Part shown: piece after piece, positions 5,122 through 5,412 of the stretch
Layout of the letters: every line of letters begins with the position of its first letter
Numbering within the stretch: position 1 is the first letter of the stretch
Assembly: GCA_030673355.1 (NCBI GenBank)
Contig: DAOVJF010000220.1
Location: forward strand, 1 to 5,412
Direction of reading: 5' to 3'
Source of the DNA: Planctomycetota bacterium
GTDB taxonomy: Bacteria > JAJVIF01 > JAPKYR01
Length of the DNA: 5,412 nt
Program-made: the position numbers and the translations under genes
The notes under the pieces: model-generated
What the model saw: the letters and a program-made list of their open reading frames with translations, nothing else
The model's database searches: none
Told to the model about the DNA's origin: nothing

Positions 5122-5131
5122 CATTTTCATG

Positions 5132-5184
5132 CATGTGCAATATGCACATGTGACTGAATATCATGCGCAGAATGCGCATGTTAC
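5132..5184. repeat. Right palindrome cluster with 43-bp direct repeat copy
   Basis: Two perfect dyads with 3-nt spacers, CATGTGCA-ATA-TGCACATG (5132-5150) and CATGCGCA-GAA-TGCGCATG (5162-5180), begin 30 bases apart, the same spacing as palindromes 2 and 3 of the left cluster. Bases 5142-5184 match 2500-2542 at 42 of 43 positions. In both places the cluster sits just beyond the 3' end of a minus-strand gene (TauE, permease). Here it lies between convergent genes and behind a terminator, so a promoter-operator role is unlikely at this site. Confidence 0.88.
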
Positions 5185-5187
5185 AAT

Positions 5188-5412
5188 TTACCCGCTTCTC
5201 TTTAAAAGGCCATTTCGTTTCGCGTACTTCTCGCCCTGCAGGAAGATTGCGTATCCGATCGGGATCAGCACAAATCCTGAAAGAACCAGGTATCCCGACA
5301 GCGGAAGTAGTTCCAGAGTCGGTGTTGACTCAAGTATCGCGCTGCGGACGCCGTTAAGCGTGTAAGTCACCGGACTGAAATAGCCGAACGGCTGCAGCCA
5401 CTCCGGGAGCGC
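5188..5412 (-). CDS. ABC-2 type transporter permease, C-terminal part (continues past the right edge)
   Basis: The minus-strand frame stays open to the window edge. It starts (at 5412) ALPEWLQPFGYFSPVTYTLN, then GVRSAILE, a hydrophobic segment LLPLSGYLVLSGFVLIPIGYA and a basic tail GEKYAKRNGLLKRSG, ending in TAA at 5190-5188. LPxWLQPxxxxxPVTYxLxGxR followed by a last membrane helix and a positively charged end is the usual C-terminus of ABC-2 permeases of the DrrB/NodJ kind, the membrane half of exporters for drugs, polysaccharides or other small molecules. A GTG at 5370 could be mistaken for a start but lies inside the conserved PVTY motif. The matching ATPase gene would be expected upstream, beyond 5412. 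The substrate is unknown. Confidence 0.88.
   Translation of the reverse strand, partial: ALPEWLQPFGYFSPVTYTLNGVRSAILESTPTLELLPLSGYLVLSGFVLIPIGYAIFLQGEKYAKRNGLLKRSG

Noticed and set aside
5111..5365. Plus-strand frame across the right palindrome cluster and the permease
   Set aside because: It runs through a terminator tail and palindromes and is antisense to the conserved permease C-terminus.

Overview
This window looks like a chromosomal segment from a Gram-negative-type bacterium. A lipobox-bearing von Willebrand A protein and clear GGAG-type Shine-Dalgarno sites support that. The lineage cannot be fixed from 5.4 kb. The short-chain-type L-threonine dehydrogenase fragment and YfbK-like lipoprotein would suit an uncultured group related to Bacteroidota, but that is a guess. 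Most of the window is moderately GC-rich (36 of 60 bases are G/C at 1681-1740). The module at about 3500-5062 is clearly AT-richer (13 of 60 at 4561-4620), which suggests separate ancestry.

Layout: (1) 2-145, plus strand, the 3' end of an epimerase-like L-threonine 3-dehydrogenase gene, cut by an in-frame TAA 20 codons before the expected end. (2) 170-715, minus, a DUF985 (cupin_5) protein. (3) 758-2386, minus, a secreted VWA/YfbK-type lipoprotein, probably co-transcribed with the cupin gene. (4) 2436-2542, a cluster of short palindromes, partly arranged as a 37-bp tandem repeat. (5) 2568-3371, minus, a TauE/SafE family membrane exporter. (6) 3508-3683, a promoter and a roughly 140-nt structured leader, followed by (7) 3684-5062, a plus-strand toxin-antitoxin operon: an MqsR-like toxin overlapping by one base an antitoxin that joins an MqsA-type zinc finger and HTH to a C-terminal Panacea (DUF4065/SocA) domain. 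(8) 5086-5121, a bidirectional terminator. (9) 5132-5184, a second palindrome cluster sharing 42 of 43 bases with the first. (10) 5188-5412, minus, the C-terminus of an ABC-2 transporter permease that continues past the right edge.

The most notable object is the leader of the toxin-antitoxin operon. Four perfect helices fit in 112 nt. One pairs exactly with the toxin Shine-Dalgarno sequence, one makes a pseudoknot with a hairpin loop, and a small competing hairpin (CTCC-GAAAA-GGAG) could free the ribosome-binding site. Together with an operator-like palindrome in the promoter, this suggests toxin synthesis is controlled by both antitoxin autorepression and an RNA switch. The two matching palindrome clusters flank the exporter and the toxin-antitoxin operon, so recombination between them would delete both.
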